64,000 nt of DNA from Lachnospiraceae bacterium KGMB03038 (GTDB taxonomy: Bacteria; Bacillota; Clostridia; Lachnospirales; Lachnospiraceae): positions 2,508,501 through 2,572,500 of the forward strand of contig CP041667.1 of assembly GCA_007361935.1 (NCBI GenBank). Reading direction: 5' to 3'. Shown here piece after piece: positions 34,484 to 43,590 of this stretch. Numbering within the stretch: position 1 is the first letter of the stretch; every line of letters starts with the position of its first letter. Position numbers and translations under genes: made by a program. Under the pieces are notes generated by a model. It had not been told where the DNA came from, did not search any database, and saw only the letters and a program-made list of their open reading frames with translations.

Positions 34484-36448
34484 CTATTCTTCCGCCGGTC
34501 TTTCCTCCTGCGCAGGACTCTCCTGTACTCCAGTCTCCTCCCGCGCCGGATTCATAGCAATCCTCTCTTCGCTCTTTGTTCCTTCCTGTTCCGGGTCAAT
34601 ACCTTCTACTTTGTGGAAAATCTCCATAAACTCTTTCCCTGTAATGGTTTCCTTCTCGATCAGGAACGCCGCGATCTGATCCAGCGCTTTTCTATGTTCG
34701 CTCAGAAGCTGTTTTGCTTCCTCATATGCTTCTTTGAGCATCTTCATAACTTCATGGTCGATTTCAGACGCCGTCTCCTGGCCGCAGTTAGCTACCGGTC
34801 TTCCATCCAGATACCGATGTTGAATCGACTCCAGACCGATCAGACCAAATTTCTCGCTCATTCCGTACTGAGTGATCATAGCTCTGGCAATACTGGTTGC
34901 TTTCTCAATATCGTTGGCGGCTCCTGTAGTCACCGTATCGAACACGATCTCTTCCGCCGCCCGTCCCGCCAACATTCCTACCAGCATAGCTTTCAGCTCT
35001 TTCTTTGTGTTCAGGAACTTCTCCTCCTCAGGCGTCTGCATTACATATCCCAGAGCGCCCATTGTACGAGGCACAATAGTGATCTTCTGTACCGGCTCCG
35101 CATCCTTTTGCAGCGCGCTTACCAGCGCGTGCCCTACTTCGTGGTAAGAAACGATCCTCCGCTCTTCCTGGCTCATGATACGGTCTTTCTTCTCTTTTCC
35201 TACCAGCACCACTTCCACCGCCTCGAAGAGATCCGCCTGGCTTACCGCGTTTCTTCCATGCTTCACCGCATTGATAGCGGCCTCATTGATCATATTAGCA
35301 AGGTCGGATCCCACCGCCCCTGAAGTAGCCAGGGCAATCGCTTCCAGATCCACCGTCTCATCCATCCGAACATCTTTGGAATGTACCTTCAGAACATCAA
35401 TCCGGCCTTTCAGATCCGGCTTCTCCACAATGATCCTGCGGTCGAACCGTCCCGGTCTTAAAAGCGCCGGGTCCAGAATCTCCGGCCGATTGGTCGCCGC
35501 AAGCAGCACCAATCCTTTGTTGCTCTCAAATCCATCCATCTCTGCCAGAAGCTGGTTCAATGTCTGTTCTCTTTCATCATTGCTTCCTAATTGATTGTCT
35601 CTGCTCTTTCCAATGGCGTCGATCTCATCGATGAAGATGATGCAGGGCGCCATCTGCTGCGCCTGCTTGAACAGATCCCGGACTCTGGAGGCTCCTACGC
35701 CCACATACATCTCCACAAACGCGGAGCCGCTCAGAGAGAAGAACGGCACTTTCGCCTCTCCCGCCACCGCTTTCGCCAGCAGGGTCTTACCTGTTCCCGG
35801 AGGGCCTACCAGCAGCGCTCCCTTAGGAAGCTTCGCTCCTACGCTGGTATATTTCCCCGGATTATGGAGGAAGTCTACCACTTCCTGCAGAGATTCTTTG
35901 GCCTCGTCCTGGCCGGCCACATCCCGGAAGGTAACTCCGGTCTGTTTCTCTACGTACATTTTGGCATTGCTCTTGCCAATGCCCATCATGCCGCCGCCCT
36001 TCGACATCTTCCTTGTCATCCAGACAAACATTCCTACGATCAGCGCGATCGGAAGGATCGTCAAAAGCACGTTCAGTACGACTGCGGATGTGGTATCCGG
36101 GATTTCCTGAGAATACTCTACGTTGGCCTCATATAACTTATCAGAAAGTGTGTCGTCTTGTACGACTCCCGTGTAATACTCCTGCCCGGTCCGCTTTCCT
36201 TTCTCAGGCTTTGCTGTGATCACCAGCCTGTCGCTCTGGATCTGTACACTCTCAACCTCTCCATCGTCTACCATCTTGAGGAACTCATCGTAAGTGATCT
36301 CCTCCGCGCTCCCTGTTCCCTGGAATTGGAAGAGCGCCAGGACCAGAATACTTGTGATCAATGTTACTAAAATTACAAAAGAGATCCCTTGTTTATTGTT
36401 TCTGTTGGGATCTTGATTATTTCTGTTCTGGTTGTTCTGGTTGTCCAT
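34484..36448 (-). CDS. ftsH: ATP-dependent zinc metalloprotease FtsH
   Basis: Membrane-anchored AAA+ protease of 654 aa. Two N-terminal transmembrane helices (about 22-42 and 122-142) flank an extracytoplasmic domain; the AAA module has Walker A GPPGTGKTLLAKA, Walker B FIDEIDA and the second region of homology; the zinc site is SYHEVGHAL near residue 435. The Asn/Gln-rich N-terminus and the Glu-rich tail are low complexity. A strong promoter lies just upstream. Confidence 0.97.
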   Translation of the reverse strand: MDNQNNQNRNNQDPNRNNKQGISFVILVTLITSILVLALFQFQGTGSAEEITYDEFLKMVDDGEVESVQIQSDRLVITAKPEKGKRTGQEYYTGVVQDDTLSDKLYEANVEYSQEIPDTTSAVVLNVLLTILPIALIVGMFVWMTRKMSKGGGMMGIGKSNAKMYVEKQTGVTFRDVAGQDEAKESLQEVVDFLHNPGKYTSVGAKLPKGALLVGPPGTGKTLLAKAVAGEAKVPFFSLSGSAFVEMYVGVGASRVRDLFKQAQQMAPCIIFIDEIDAIGKSRDNQLGSNDEREQTLNQLLAEMDGFESNKGLVLLAATNRPEILDPALLRPGRFDRRIIVEKPDLKGRIDVLKVHSKDVRMDETVDLEAIALATSGAVGSDLANMINEAAINAVKHGRNAVSQADLFEAVEVVLVGKEKKDRIMSQEERRIVSYHEVGHALVSALQKDAEPVQKITIVPRTMGALGYVMQTPEEEKFLNTKKELKAMLVGMLAGRAAEEIVFDTVTTGAANDIEKATSIARAMITQYGMSEKFGLIGLESIQHRYLDGRPVANCGQETASEIDHEVMKMLKEAYEEAKQLLSEHRKALDQIAAFLIEKETITGKEFMEIFHKVEGIDPEQEGTKSEERIAMNPAREETGVQESPAQEERPAEE

Positions 36449-36473
36449 TTTTATCCTCCTGTGTCACTCTTTC

Positions 36474-36502
36474 ATTATACGGACAGCCCTGTTATAAATC
36501 AA
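36474..36502 (-). promoter_or_regulatory. Sigma-A type promoter for ftsH
   Basis: Minus-strand -35 TTGATT, 17-base spacer, perfect -10 TATAAT, with the expected start about 33 bases before the ATG. The uvrC, hprK and glcK genes downstream may share this transcript. Confidence 0.7.
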
Positions 36503-36521
36503 TAAAAACATTATGAAAAGA

Positions 36522-36551
36522 TTGTAAACTTCCCATCCTTTGTAGTATACT
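36522..36551 (+). promoter_or_regulatory. Candidate promoter for the DUF1846 gene
   Basis: -35 TTGTAA, 18-base spacer, -10 TATACT, with the expected start about 57 bases before the ATG; divergent from the ftsH promoter, with 20 bases between the two -35 boxes. Confidence 0.5.
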
Positions 36552-36614
36552 TGGTATGGAATTTGTTCATACACATTTAGGAAAAATTTTTATAAAACAA
36601 TAAGAGGAATGAGA

Positions 36615-38093
36615 ATGAAAATAGGATTTGACAACGAAAAATACCTGCAAACACAATCTTCCCACATCCGGGAACGCATCAGCCATTTTGACAACAAACT
36701 TTATCTGGAATTCGGCGGGAAGCTGTTTGATGACTATCACGCATCGCGGGTTCTTCCCGGTTTCCGTCCAGACAGTAAAATGCGGATGCTTATGCAGCTT
36801 TCTTCTCAGGCGGAGATCGTGATCGTGATCAGCGCGGATGATATTGAAAAGAACAAAATCCGCGGGGATCTGGGGATCACCTACGATGTAGACGTCCTGC
36901 GCCTGATGTCAGTTTTCAAAAGCCACGGCCTCTATGTTGGGAGCGTTGTGATCACAAAATACAGCGGCCAGGAGAGCGCGGCTTTATTCAAGACACGGTT
37001 GGAGAAGCTGGGGATCAAGGTATATCGCCACTATCCCATTCAGGGTTATCCTACCAATATTCCTCTGATCGTCAGCGAAGAAGGCTATGGGAAAAATGAT
37101 TATATCGAAACTTCCAGGCCCCTGGTAGTCGTGACGGCTCCCGGCCCCGGCAGCGGAAAGATGGCCGTCTGCCTGTCCCAGCTTTATCACGAACATAAAC
37201 ACGGGATCTGCGCCGGATACGCTAAATTTGAGACTTTTCCAATCTGGAATATTCCTTTAAAACATCCGGTCAATCTAGCTTATGAAGCAGCCACAGCCGA
37301 TTTAAACGATGTAAATATGATCGACCCCTTTCATCTGGAAGCTTATGGCGAAACTACAGTCAATTACAACCGGGATGTGGAGATATTCCCCGTCCTGAAC
37401 GCCATCTTTGAGCGGATCTACGGGGAAAGTCCCTATAAGTCTCCCACTGATATGGGCGTCAATATGGCGGGAAACTGTATCTGTAACGATGAAGTATGCC
37501 GGGAGGCTTCCCGCCAGGAGATCATCCGCAGATACTATGATTCCCTCCGGCGGCTTCTGATAGGCGCCTGCCCTGATGACGAAGTTTATAAAATTGAAAT
37601 GCTGATGAACCAGGCCGGAGTTACCGTCCATGACCGTCCAGTAGTGGACGCCGCTCTTGCCCGCGCAAAAGAGACCGGCGGCCCCGCGGCGGCCCTGCAG
37701 CTTCATGACGGACGTATGATCACCGGGAAGACAAGCAGTCTTCTGGGTGCTTCCGCGGCCCTGCTCCTAAACGCGTTGAAGGAACTGGCCGGCATCGACC
37801 ACCACTGCCACGTGATCTCCCCGGAGGCCATCGAGCCGATCCAAAAGCTGAAGACTCAATATTTAGGCAGTAAAAATCCGCGGCTCCACACCGATGAAGT
37901 CTTGATCGCCCTGTCTGTCAGCGCCGCCACAGACCCGCTGGCACAGCGCGCCCTGGACCAGCTTCCGAGTTTAAAAGGCTGTCAGGTCCATACTTCCGTC
38001 ATGGTAGGCACCGTAGACGCAAAACAATTTAAAAAGTTATCCATACAGGCTACCTTTGAGCCAAAATATGAAAAAAATTCTGTATTTTTATAA
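36615..38093 (+). CDS. DUF1846 domain-containing protein
   Basis: Cytosolic protein of 492 aa, close to full family length. The N-terminus KIGFDNEKYLQTQSSHIRER, the TAPGPGSGKMAVCLSQLYHE stretch near residue 177 (an unusual P-loop-like element) and YAKFETFPIWNIPL are hallmarks of DUF1846. Structures of the family exist but no reaction is settled. The start is the second in-frame ATG, at good distance from AGAGGA. Gene stands alone between ftsH and pyrG. Confidence 0.9.
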   Translation: MKIGFDNEKYLQTQSSHIRERISHFDNKLYLEFGGKLFDDYHASRVLPGFRPDSKMRMLMQLSSQAEIVIVISADDIEKNKIRGDLGITYDVDVLRLMSVFKSHGLYVGSVVITKYSGQESAALFKTRLEKLGIKVYRHYPIQGYPTNIPLIVSEEGYGKNDYIETSRPLVVVTAPGPGSGKMAVCLSQLYHEHKHGICAGYAKFETFPIWNIPLKHPVNLAYEAATADLNDVNMIDPFHLEAYGETTVNYNRDVEIFPVLNAIFERIYGESPYKSPTDMGVNMAGNCICNDEVCREASRQEIIRRYYDSLRRLLIGACPDDEVYKIEMLMNQAGVTVHDRPVVDAALARAKETGGPAAALQLHDGRMITGKTSSLLGASAALLLNALKELAGIDHHCHVISPEAIEPIQKLKTQYLGSKNPRLHTDEVLIALSVSAATDPLAQRALDQLPSLKGCQVHTSVMVGTVDAKQFKKLSIQATFEPKYEKNSVFL

Positions 38094-38166
38094 TAGAAAG
38101 GTGTATAATTTTAAGGTATTTTTTTAATCAGCAGATACACCCAGCAGAATTTTAAGGAGGATAACT

Positions 38167-39792
38167 ATGGCAGTAAAATACGTATTCGTTACCGGTGGAG
38201 TCGTTTCCGGACTTGGGAAAGGAATCACGGCCGCTTCTCTTGGCCGTCTGTTAAAGGCCCGGGGATATACGGTCACTATGCAGAAATTCGATCCCTATAT
38301 CAACATTGATCCAGGTACGATGAACCCTGTTCAGCATGGAGAAGTGTTCGTCACCGATGATGGCGCCGAGACGGATCTTGATCTGGGGCACTACGAACGG
38401 TTCATTGATGAAAGTCTTACTAAGAATTCCAACGTGACCACCGGAAAGATTTACTGGTCTGTCCTCCAAAAGGAACGCCGCGGGGATTTTGGCGGAGGTA
38501 CCGTTCAAGTGATCCCGCATATCACCAATGAGATCAAGGGGCGTTTTTATCGGAATCCAGCGGCGGAAGACACAGAGATCGCCATCATTGAAGTAGGCGG
38601 AACCGTAGGAGATATTGAAAGCCAGCCCTTTCTTGAAGCCATTCGGCAGTTCCAGCATGAGAAAGGACGGGAAAATGTAATCCTGATCCACGTAACATTG
38701 ATCCCTTATCTGAAAGCTTCCCAGGAGATGAAGACAAAGCCTACTCAGGCCAGTGTCAAAGATCTGCAGGGAATGGGAATCCAGCCGGACATTATCGTCT
38801 GCCGCTCGGAATATCCGCTGGACCAGGGTATCAAGGACAAGATCGCTCTCTTCTGCAATGTGCCGGCCAGCCATGTGCTTCAGAATCTGGATGTGGAATA
38901 TCTCTATGAGGCTCCTTTGGCGATGGAAAAAGAAAATCTGGCGGGCGTTGTCTGTGAGTGTCTGAAACTGGAATGCCCGGAACCTGATTTGAAAGACTGG
39001 ACAGAAATGGTGGAATATCTCCGCCATCCCAATACAGAAGTGACGATTGCTCTGGTGGGAAAATACATTCAGCTCCACGATGCTTATATCAGCGTAGTGG
39101 AAGCGCTAAAACACGGCGGCATCTTCAGCCGCGCGACCGTCAATATCAAGTGGATAGATTCGGAAACCGTCACCAGCGAAAACGCGGAAGAACTCCTGGG
39201 GGATGCGGACGGCATCCTGGTTCCCGGAGGCTTTGGCCATCGCGGCATCGATGGAAAGATAGAAGCTGTTCATTACGCCCGTACCCGCAATATTCCCTTC
39301 CTGGGTCTCTGTCTGGGTATGCAGGTAGCCATTATTGAGTTTGCCCGTAATGTTGTTGGCTACCATGACGCTCACAGCGCGGAATTAAAACCGGATACTC
39401 TCCATCCAGTCATCCACATTATGCCGGATCAGATAGGCGTGGAGGATATCGGCGGAACTCTGCGTCTTGGAGCTTATCCTTGTATCCTGGACAAGACTTC
39501 CAAGGCATATGAACTATACGGAACAGATCATATCCAGGAACGACACCGCCACCGCTATGAAGTCAATAATGATTTTCGGGATGACCTTACATCCCATGGA
39601 ATGAAACTCTCCGGCCTGTCCCCGGACGGAAGGATCGTAGAGATGATCGAGATTCCTTCCCATCCCTGGTTTATCGCTACCCAGGCCCATCCGGAGCTGA
39701 AATCCAGGCCGAACAGGCCCCATCCTTTGTTCCGCGGATTCGTGGAAGCGGCGCTTCGCTGTCAGAAAGAACGGGGAAAAGTTAAAGAGTAG
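38167..39792 (+). CDS. pyrG: CTP synthase
   Basis: Glutamine-hydrolysing ligase of 541 aa converting UTP to CTP. The synthase domain begins with FVTGGVVSGLGKGITAASLG; the glutaminase domain (about 290-535) has the nucleophile Cys in LGLCLGMQVAIIE and the His/Glu pair in QAHPELKSRP. AAGGAGG precedes the ATG. A TATAAT box is about 55 bases upstream; no attenuator or C-rich pausing site is evident. Confidence 0.97.
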   Translation: MAVKYVFVTGGVVSGLGKGITAASLGRLLKARGYTVTMQKFDPYINIDPGTMNPVQHGEVFVTDDGAETDLDLGHYERFIDESLTKNSNVTTGKIYWSVLQKERRGDFGGGTVQVIPHITNEIKGRFYRNPAAEDTEIAIIEVGGTVGDIESQPFLEAIRQFQHEKGRENVILIHVTLIPYLKASQEMKTKPTQASVKDLQGMGIQPDIIVCRSEYPLDQGIKDKIALFCNVPASHVLQNLDVEYLYEAPLAMEKENLAGVVCECLKLECPEPDLKDWTEMVEYLRHPNTEVTIALVGKYIQLHDAYISVVEALKHGGIFSRATVNIKWIDSETVTSENAEELLGDADGILVPGGFGHRGIDGKIEAVHYARTRNIPFLGLCLGMQVAIIEFARNVVGYHDAHSAELKPDTLHPVIHIMPDQIGVEDIGGTLRLGAYPCILDKTSKAYELYGTDHIQERHRHRYEVNNDFRDDLTSHGMKLSGLSPDGRIVEMIEIPSHPWFIATQAHPELKSRPNRPHPLFRGFVEAALRCQKERGKVKE

Positions 39793-39810
39793 ACAGCAAT
39801 ATCACAAAAA

Positions 39811-39846
39811 AGAGATTACCTCGCAAAGAAGGTGATCTCTTTTTCT
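39811..39846. terminator. Bidirectional terminator between pyrG and the UbiB-like gene
   Basis: AGAGATTACCT / AGGTGATCTCT stem (one T-G pair) with an 8-base loop, preceded by six A and followed by TTTTCT, located between two converging genes. Confidence 0.85.
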
Positions 39847-39877
39847 GTGAAGGGAATCCCTATGACAGATATCCCTC

Positions 39878-41479
39878 TTATTTTCTTGACAGCATATGTT
39901 TGATAAACACATACATAACGATCACAAACGCGATCATGTATCCGAAAGCCCCAAGAGCCGGGATCCCAAGAATTTTGGGCGTCATATCTGTGGTGCAGAT
40001 GATACTGGAACTGATCAGAAGCGCCATAACCCACAATCCCATAACGATATTTCTGACCAATCTGCGCAGGAGCCGCGTCAGATCGTCCGAAGCGTGAAGA
40101 TCCATATTGATGCGGGTCTGGCCTTTCAAATATCCCTGCATAAGGTCTGCCAGGAGGGCCGGAATATCAACCGCTTTGTGAAGAGACCGGTACAGCGCCT
40201 TCCCCCCTCGCTTAACTTCCGCCTTCCAATCCAGATTCTGAACAAATTCCGCCTTGATCCTGGCCGCCGCGATCTCTGTCATGTTGATCTCCGGCGTGAT
40301 TTCCGCAAGAACGCCTTCCATATGCGTCAATCCTCTTGCCAGCATAGTCAGACCATGAGGCATGGAAATCTTATTTTCCTTCATAACATCCATCAGATCC
40401 TGCATCACTTCACCGATATCAATCTCTCCCATGTCTGTATTTCCATATTTAGACATAAGCTCGCTGATATCCTGATACAGCCGGTTGCGGTCCGGTTTTC
40501 CCCGGAATTCTCCCAGAGCCAGCACCGCTTCCTGGATCATGTTAATATCATTTGCCGCCACTCCCCGGATCACTTCTCCGATCAGCTCCCGGTCTCTCTC
40601 CGTGAGCCGGCCCATCATCCCCATATCCAGCCAGACGATCTTCCCGCCGCGGATACGTACGTTCCCCGGATGCGGATCCGCATGAAAGAAACCATCCTCC
40701 ATGACCTGTTTAATATAATTATCGACAAATTTACTTCCAATCTCGTTCAAGTCATATCCGTTTTCCAAGAGTTCTTCTCGTCCGTCAATAGGAAATCCGT
40801 CGATATATTCCATTACCAGCACATGGGTCGTCGTATGTTCCCGGTACAGCTTTGGAGTTTCGACAAAGGCTACGTCCTTATTCTTTTTCGCGAATTCTTC
40901 TACGTTAGCCGCCTCCGTCAGGAAATTCATCTCTTCCTGGGTGGTCATCCACAATTCATCCAGAACCATATCCAGATCCACGAGTCCCCGCAGGCTGGTG
41001 ACCGGAAGCAGTTTGGCCGCCTTGTGGAGCAGTCCGATATCTCTGGCCATCACCTCATAGATTCCTCTGCGCTGGACTTTGACTACAACATCTTCACCTG
41101 AATACAGCCTGGCCCGGTGTACCTGAGCAATGGAAGCTGATCCGATGGGCGTCTCGTCAATCTCCGCAAACACCTCTGTCCAGGGATATCCATAAGACTC
41201 TTGGATCACCTCCGCCACCTCTTCAAACGGCATAGGCGCTACCTCTGAATGAAGGCGCATCAGCTCATCGCAGTACCGTTTAGGCAGGATATCCGAGTGC
41301 ATAGACATGATCTGACCAAGCTTGATATAGGTGGGTCCAAGATCTTCCAGGATCATCCGGAGCTTTTCCGGGGTAACCCCTCTGGTAACCTCGTATTTGT
41401 GCAGGACTGCCGTCATTTCGCGCAGTCTTGATCCGTAAGTCTTCTTTTCTGTTGTTTCTTCTTCTTTCGCTTTACTCAT
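39878..41479 (-). CDS. AarF/UbiB (ABC1) family atypical protein kinase
   Basis: Protein of 533 aa with an ABC1-type kinase-like domain (about 60-380) and two C-terminal transmembrane helices (about 470-525). The family-specific KxGQ motif is in PTYIKLGQIMSMHSD (about 50-64), the Ala-rich loop in PIGSASIAQVHRA, and the catalytic and metal residues in DGFFHADPHPGNVR and VWLDMGMMG. In aerobes UbiB supports ubiquinone synthesis; here, in a presumed anaerobe, a lipid-related ATPase role is more likely. Its ATG overlaps the phasin-like gene by 8 bases. Confidence 0.9.
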   Translation of the reverse strand: MSKAKEEETTEKKTYGSRLREMTAVLHKYEVTRGVTPEKLRMILEDLGPTYIKLGQIMSMHSDILPKRYCDELMRLHSEVAPMPFEEVAEVIQESYGYPWTEVFAEIDETPIGSASIAQVHRARLYSGEDVVVKVQRRGIYEVMARDIGLLHKAAKLLPVTSLRGLVDLDMVLDELWMTTQEEMNFLTEAANVEEFAKKNKDVAFVETPKLYREHTTTHVLVMEYIDGFPIDGREELLENGYDLNEIGSKFVDNYIKQVMEDGFFHADPHPGNVRIRGGKIVWLDMGMMGRLTERDRELIGEVIRGVAANDINMIQEAVLALGEFRGKPDRNRLYQDISELMSKYGNTDMGEIDIGEVMQDLMDVMKENKISMPHGLTMLARGLTHMEGVLAEITPEINMTEIAAARIKAEFVQNLDWKAEVKRGGKALYRSLHKAVDIPALLADLMQGYLKGQTRINMDLHASDDLTRLLRRLVRNIVMGLWVMALLISSSIICTTDMTPKILGIPALGAFGYMIAFVIVMYVFIKHMLSRK

Positions 41480-41831
41480 TTGGCTCTCCAGCCGCTTCTT
41501 CGGATGCGTCTTCCGCCTTCGCTTCTGTCTCTGTTTCCTCCATCTTCTGGAGTTGTTCCTTCAATTGGACAATCTGTTCCGGAGTCATTTTCTCCAGAAG
41601 TTCATTCAGTTCTTCCGCCGAAGAAGGTTTCACAGAAACGTTCACATTTTCTTTTACCGTCTGCTTCAGATTATGTTTCAGTTCCTGATTGAGCACTTTC
41701 CCCTGTTCAACCGTCAATTCTCCTTTTTTCACCAGTTCGTCAAGGATCTCCTTCGACTTCTCCGCGGTCACGGCCACTGTCCCTACTCCAGCAAGCAAAA
41801 GCTTTTTGAGTCCTTCTCCTAATTTTTCCAT
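41472..41831 (-). CDS. Phasin-like coiled-coil protein
   Basis: Protein of 119 aa beginning with an amphipathic or weakly hydrophobic helix (LKKLLLAGVGTVAVTAEK), then a long alpha-helical region (about 25-95, including TPEQIVQLKEQLQKMEE) and an acidic Ala/Glu tail. This layout resembles PhaF/phasin-like proteins found next to AarF genes in Clostridia. It overlaps the UbiB-like gene by 8 bases, so the two products may act together at the membrane. No PHA synthesis genes are in the window. Confidence 0.7.
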   Translation of the reverse strand: MEKLGEGLKKLLLAGVGTVAVTAEKSKEILDELVKKGELTVEQGKVLNQELKHNLKQTVKENVNVSVKPSSAEELNELLEKMTPEQIVQLKEQLQKMEETETEAKAEDASEEAAGEPNE

Positions 41832-41911
41832 ACTTCTAAACTCCTTTCCTGGAACAGTCCGCCTAAGATCGCTCTCGCTCCTGTCCCTTTTTTATTATGA
41901 TCCGATCTATC

Positions 41912-42286
41912 TTACGGCAAAATTTCCAGCAGCCTGGGCAGAAAAATGATCACACCGATCACCCCGGCCGCGATGGCCGCTATCAGAACTGCCCCCGCGG
42001 CCGTATCTTTGGCCTTCTTCGCCAAAGGATGGTATTCCTCACTGACCAGATCCGTCACCGCCTCTATAGCCGTGTTGACCATCTCTAAACCCAGAATCAG
42101 GCCAAATAAGATCAGGCAGACACACCATTCCATCCGTGATATTCCAAGCCAGATTCCCGCGGCGCTCACAAGCGCCGCCGCTGCGCAATGGATCTTCATG
42201 TTTCGCTCATTCCGAATACAGTCAAAAATCCCCTCAAACGCATATCCAAAACTTTTATACAAAGGATTCTTTTTATTCCCTTTCAT
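41912..42286 (-). CDS. Diacylglycerol/undecaprenol kinase (DgkA family)
   Basis: Small membrane kinase of 124 aa with three transmembrane helices. SFGYAFEGIFDCIRNERNMKIH starts the domain (key residues Phe-Ala-Glu and the Asn-Glu-Arg-Asn-Met stretch) and the catalytic motif EMVNTAIEAVTDL is near residue 62. In Gram-positive bacteria these enzymes usually phosphorylate undecaprenol for cell-wall carrier recycling. The start is the ATG next to AAGGG...AGGA; an earlier in-frame codon would add 16 residues. Confidence 0.9.
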   Translation of the reverse strand: MKGNKKNPLYKSFGYAFEGIFDCIRNERNMKIHCAAAALVSAAGIWLGISRMEWCVCLILFGLILGLEMVNTAIEAVTDLVSEEYHPLAKKAKDTAAGAVLIAAIAAGVIGVIIFLPRLLEILP

Positions 42287-42388
42287 TCCTGTACCCTTTC
42301 CGTCTGCCGCAAACCTCATCAATTTCAGGATCAAAAACCAAATCTATAATACTATTGTAGCAAAATCCAGCCATAAGAACCACCCCTT

Positions 42389-42417
42389 TTCACCAAAACC
42401 CCAAAAGGGAATATACT
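42389..42417 (+). promoter_or_regulatory. Promoter for the interrupted substrate-binding lipoprotein gene
   Basis: -35 TTCACC, 17-base spacer, -10 TATACT. The expected start point is near 42424, so the GC-rich dyad repeat at 42431-42510 would be the 5' leader of the message. Confidence 0.6.
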
Positions 42418-42430
42418 AAATTTAAGAGTT

Positions 42431-42510
42431 CCGTCATGCCAATGAGCAAACGCAGCCGCACCGCGGCGGTGAAGCCCCACTGGAGCGGTTTGCGATTAGG
42501 CGCGGCGGCA
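42431..42510 (+). repeat. GC-rich dyad repeat, copy 1
   Basis: About 80 bases built of nested inverted repeats: GAGCAAACG / GGTTTGCG outer arms, GCCGC / GCGGC and CCCCACTGGAG inner parts. Two closely related copies lie at 56167-56245 and 56266-56348. This copy differs mainly at paired positions. It occupies the leader of the split lipoprotein gene, ending six bases before its ribosome binding site region. Confidence 0.75.
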
Positions 42511-42530
42511 CATCAAATAAGGAGGATATT

Positions 42531-42815
42531 ATGAAAAAGCGTTTCACTGCCATCTGCCTGATCACTGCTATGATCATGGCCATCCTGTGCGGCTGTTCTT
42601 CCAAGGAAGAATCCGGCTCACAGGATACGGATACCAAGGAGAACACGGAAGAATCACTCCCGGAAGTTAAGAAAGTCGTTCTCAATGAAGTGGCTCATTC
42701 TATCTTTTACGCTCCAATGTATATAGCCATTGAGGAAGGTTATTTTGAAGAAGAGGGCATCGATCTGGAACTAGTAACGGGATTTGGGGATGGCACATTA
42801 GGCAAAGACACTTAA
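42531..42815 (+). pseudogene. N-terminal fragment of an ABC substrate-binding lipoprotein, split by a recombinase element
   Basis: The first 84 codons belong to an SsuA/NMT1-type lipoprotein: signal peptide with lipobox ILCGC (Cys22), Ser/Glu/Asp-rich linker, then YAPMYIAIEEGYFEEEGIDL and ELVTGF. From TTT at 42783 the frame runs into the inserted element and stops after ten more codons (94 aa in all). AAGGAGG lies 7 bases before the ATG. The rest of the protein resumes at 45724; joining at the shared TTTGGGG gives one 348-aa frame. As it stands a short secreted lipopeptide-like product could still be made. Confidence 0.88.
42783..42789 (+). repeat. attL core of the element
   Basis: TTTGGGG, identical to 45724-45730. 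To the left is host gene sequence; to the right ATGGCACATTAGGC belongs to the element's attP half. Confidence 0.8.
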
Positions 42816-42831
42816 GGTTTTTTCTTGTATC

Positions 42832-43587
42832 TTACAGCCGGGTCACATAGGCGCTGTGCAGGCTGATCCAGCCAGCCTTGCTTTTTAATTTCCCCCAAGG
42901 AGTCGGCCCGTTATACTGGACTTGGGTGATCGTATAGGTCCCCTTATCCTTAATATGCCCTACCGCCTTATAATTCGTTCCCGCGCCGGACCGGATCGTC
43001 AGATCCGCGGCTTTGATCTTTACCAGGAAAGAGCCGTCGGTATTATCAGAATTCCCGCCGGAAGGCGTACTTGATGAAACTGTCTTTCCGGTCACCGCTT
43101 CTGCGATCGCCTGAGCGCATTTATCCGCGTTCCACTTTTTCTTATCATTTGCGGAGTCTACAAAGCAGCACTCCACCAGCACCGCAGTAGATTTGGTATT
43201 TTTCAGAACGTACAGCCCGGTCCTCTGCTTGGCGCCCCGGTCCTTAAGCCCCAGTTTTTTAGCTATGGCGGCGCTGATCTTTTTGGCGTAAGCCTTCCCG
43301 GCAGCGCTGTAGTAAAGGACTTCCACACCCGTTCCTCCGCCTGCGTTCAAATGGATCGAGAGATCCAGAGTCACATTGTTTTTATTACATTTGGCTGCAA
43401 TGTTCGCCAGATTTTTAGACTGAGTCGCGCCTGCGTCATCGGTGCAGTCATAGACGGTATGGCCCTGCTGTTTCAAAAGAGCGATCACCCGATTCTTGAC
43501 TTTTCGGTTTTCCGCCACTTCATTTAAATACTTTGAGGCTCCCGGCACCTTTGCATTATGTCCGGCGTGTACATTATATTTTGCCAT
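42832..43587 (-). CDS. N-acetylmuramoyl-L-alanine amidase (endolysin type) with C-terminal SH3 domain
   Basis: Peptidoglycan hydrolase of 251 aa without a signal peptide, as expected for an endolysin released by a holin. Residues 1-165 form the zinc-dependent Amidase_3 domain: NVHAGHN (zinc His), Glu in LNEVAENRKV, SIHLNAGGGTGVEV (zinc His) and VECCFVDSAND (catalytic Glu). A Ser/Gly/Asn linker (about 172-185) leads to an SH3b wall-binding domain (LTIRSGAGTNYKAVGHI, YGWI-like AGWISLHSAY). It lies 3 bases after the holin gene, and reads towards attL, antisense to the lipoprotein fragment. Confidence 0.92.
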   Translation of the reverse strand: MAKYNVHAGHNAKVPGASKYLNEVAENRKVKNRVIALLKQQGHTVYDCTDDAGATQSKNLANIAAKCNKNNVTLDLSIHLNAGGGTGVEVLYYSAAGKAYAKKISAAIAKKLGLKDRGAKQRTGLYVLKNTKSTAVLVECCFVDSANDKKKWNADKCAQAIAEAVTGKTVSSSTPSGGNSDNTDGSFLVKIKAADLTIRSGAGTNYKAVGHIKDKGTYTITQVQYNGPTPWGKLKSKAGWISLHSAYVTRL

Positions 43588-43590
43588 GTC

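Noticed and set aside
42418..42530. TPP or other known riboswitch in the leader of the split lipoprotein gene
   Set aside because: The leader is a copy of a repeat found elsewhere in the opposite orientation to genes, and no TPP-type CUGAGA or ACCUGAUCUGG motifs are present.
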